DNA of 64,000 nt. Source: Weissella confusa. GTDB taxonomy: Bacteria; Bacillota; Bacilli; Lactobacillales; Lactobacillaceae. The position numbers and the translations under genes are program-made. The stretch lies in NCBI GenBank assembly GCA_014332815.1, contig JACSZT010000004.1, positions 1 to 64,000 on the forward strand. The letters run 5' to 3'. Position 1 is the stretch's first letter; every line of letters begins with the position of its first letter. Shown piece by piece: positions 62,891-64,000 of this stretch. The notes beneath the pieces are model-generated. The model saw only the letters and a program-made list of their open reading frames with translations, was not told the origin of the DNA and made no database searches.

Positions 62891-63480
62891 CTAATTGTTG
62901 GCATCTGAATCCACATGTCCTAAAACAAAGTGACCATCAAACCGATCAGTGGCTAGCATGGCCTTTTCCAAATTGACGCGGGTTCCAGGTTGATACTGAC
63001 CTATTTTCGTCGTCATCACAGTTGGAACCATCACATCAAACGTCGCCTCTGTCGCCGTCTTCGTGGTAATCGTTAAGCACACCCCGTCAATCATGATGCT
63101 ATCGCCTATCGTATGCGTCAATGTATGCGGAATCAGTCCCACCGTGAACGTCGTGGCTGTTGTTTCAATCACCGTCAGGCTCACGCCGTTCATTGCAATC
63201 GACCCTTTCGGCACAATTTGTTGCATCAAGGCTTGGTGCTGGGGCTGCACTGTAAAGTAGACCGTTTCGTCGATCATGTGAACGTCGGTCACTTGTCCCG
63301 TTCCGAGCCAACCAGGTCACCTTCATGTTCACGTTGGCTATCATCACTTAGAATAATAAGCTCGCCACGCTTCAACGCTTGCAGTGCCGCTTCTACACGT
63401 ACTCGAATTTCCTGATTCATCTTATCCACGCTCCTTTGCTAGATACTTGGCCAGAATGTCAGTCTCTAAATTAACGTCAT
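62720..63480 (-). CDS. ribE: Riboflavin synthase alpha subunit
   Basis: Dismutates two lumazines to riboflavin. It starts at ATG 62826-62828 behind CCGGGAGAAAAA with [21 protein letters not shown] to [21 protein letters not shown] and [20 protein letters not shown] with LGHVDSD (62891-63105), then [20 protein letters not shown] and [11 protein letters not shown] (63105-63300), the paired barrel repeats of the family. The end [15 protein letters not shown] has stop at about 63426-63428, next to the ribBA ATG. It has about 200 residues. Confidence 0.92.
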
Positions 63481-64000
63481 CCCCAACTTGCACATCCTGC
63501 AATCCACTGCCGATACCCCAGTGGTATTCTCACGATGATCAACACTAACCGTAAACTTGGTACCAAACTTTTCAGTATTATGCGCAACCATTTGAGATAA
63601 GGCCAGTGCTTCTGCACGTTCAGTGGCCATTGGTGCACACAACACACCGCGACCAATCCGCAACGCATCGTTCACACTTTGAGTTGTCGCAAACGAAGCC
63701 ACATCTGCCAAAATCTCGATAATGTAAGCCACCGGTGTTACACCAGCCAGCTTTGCTAAATCAACCGCTGCTTCTGTGTGACCTGGTCGTGCCAACACCC
63801 CATCAGCTTCAGCGACTAATGGGAAAATATGCCCAGGTCGATCAAAATCGCTTGCCTTCGCAGACATATTGGCCAGCTCCCGAATGGTAAACGCGCGTAC
63901 TGGTTCACGATTATCTGACAGATAATCCGTCACCGCAAACGTCCCATATGCACTTGGTAATTTAATGGTAGGACCCACCGCGTAATCACGCGCCATTTGC
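63305..64000 (-). CDS. ribBA: Riboflavin biosynthesis protein RibBA, N-terminal part (cut by window edge)
   Basis: The RibB half makes dihydroxybutanone phosphate, and the RibA half, outside the window, would be GTP cyclohydrolase II. It starts at ATG 63418-63420 with [20 protein letters not shown] and [16 protein letters not shown], the metal-binding Glu-Asp region. N to [21 protein letters not shown] and [13 protein letters not shown] (63480-63690), then [20 protein letters not shown] and [16 protein letters not shown] (63690-63870), the RibB active-site motifs, and [10 protein letters not shown] at the window edge. Fusion to RibA is likely but not visible. Confidence 0.85.

Overview
The gene content points to a low-GC lactic acid bacterium of the Lactobacillales, most like Weissella or a relative in the Leuconostocaceae. 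Supporting features are KxYKxGKxW-type signal peptides, D-lactate dehydrogenase, PepC, a lipoteichoic acid cluster, a PyrR-type attenuator, cre sites and FMN and guanidine riboswitches. The genus is inferred, not proven.

The sequence is not a normal chromosome segment. Almost every recognisable gene is cut into consecutive pieces of roughly 150-250 bp. Each piece is reverse-complemented in place, while the order of the pieces along the + strand is kept. A gene that really runs left to right therefore appears as minus-strand pieces whose N-terminal piece lies leftmost. A gene that really runs right to left appears as plus-strand pieces with its C-terminal piece leftmost. Reading each piece on its coded strand and joining pieces in that order restores normal proteins, operons and riboswitches. 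Long minus-strand frames, such as 17417-19591, are chains of pieces in the wrong order and are not real proteins. Feature strands below are the strand the pieces are coded on in this window. Piece borders are good to about 10-20 bases. 'N to C' lists pieces in restored order.

Layout: 1-7135, three large surface adhesins. 7136-9310, trxB and fabH. 9306-9473, a small ORF. 9540-11880, ptsH-ptsI behind a cre-bearing promoter. 11680-12690, tpiA. 12685-13720, two hypotheticals. 13840-15262, eno. 15260-17225, a drug-type MFS pump and secG. 17226-20225, rnr-smpB. 20196-22578, an amino acid ABC transporter. 22579-23560, two SMR exporters under a guanidine-I riboswitch, then a LURP-one-like gene to 24150. 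23973-25935, ung and pta. 25936-28505, tsaE, a GNAT gene, a DnaQ-like exonuclease and murB. 28310-33660, nhaP, cdaA, cdaR and glmM. 33660-34065, a small gene. 34070-38070, four tandem Rgg-like regulators with a small peptide gene. 38100-38620, a small gene. 39000-48125, the pyr attenuator and pyrB-pyrC-carA-carB-pyrD-pyrF-pyrE. 48690-54650, two glycosyltransferases, a flippase-like membrane protein, a YkuJ-like gene and ltaS. 55130-55800, an HNH nuclease. 55790-59560, ldhD, a nucleoside hydrolase and pepC. 59561-61322, SseB-like and membrane genes. 61323-64000, an FMN riboswitch and ribD-ribE-ribBA, cut by the window edge.

Functionally, the window holds sugar uptake and lower glycolysis control (HPr, EI, TpiA, Eno, D-LDH, Pta), de novo UMP synthesis, riboflavin synthesis, c-di-AMP and cell-wall precursor supply (cdaA-cdaR-glmM, murB), lipoteichoic acid assembly, adhesins and peptide-type regulators. 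No rRNA, tRNA, CRISPR array or complete mobile element was seen. The scrambling is most simply an assembly or data-handling artefact, so it affects every coordinate-level reading.
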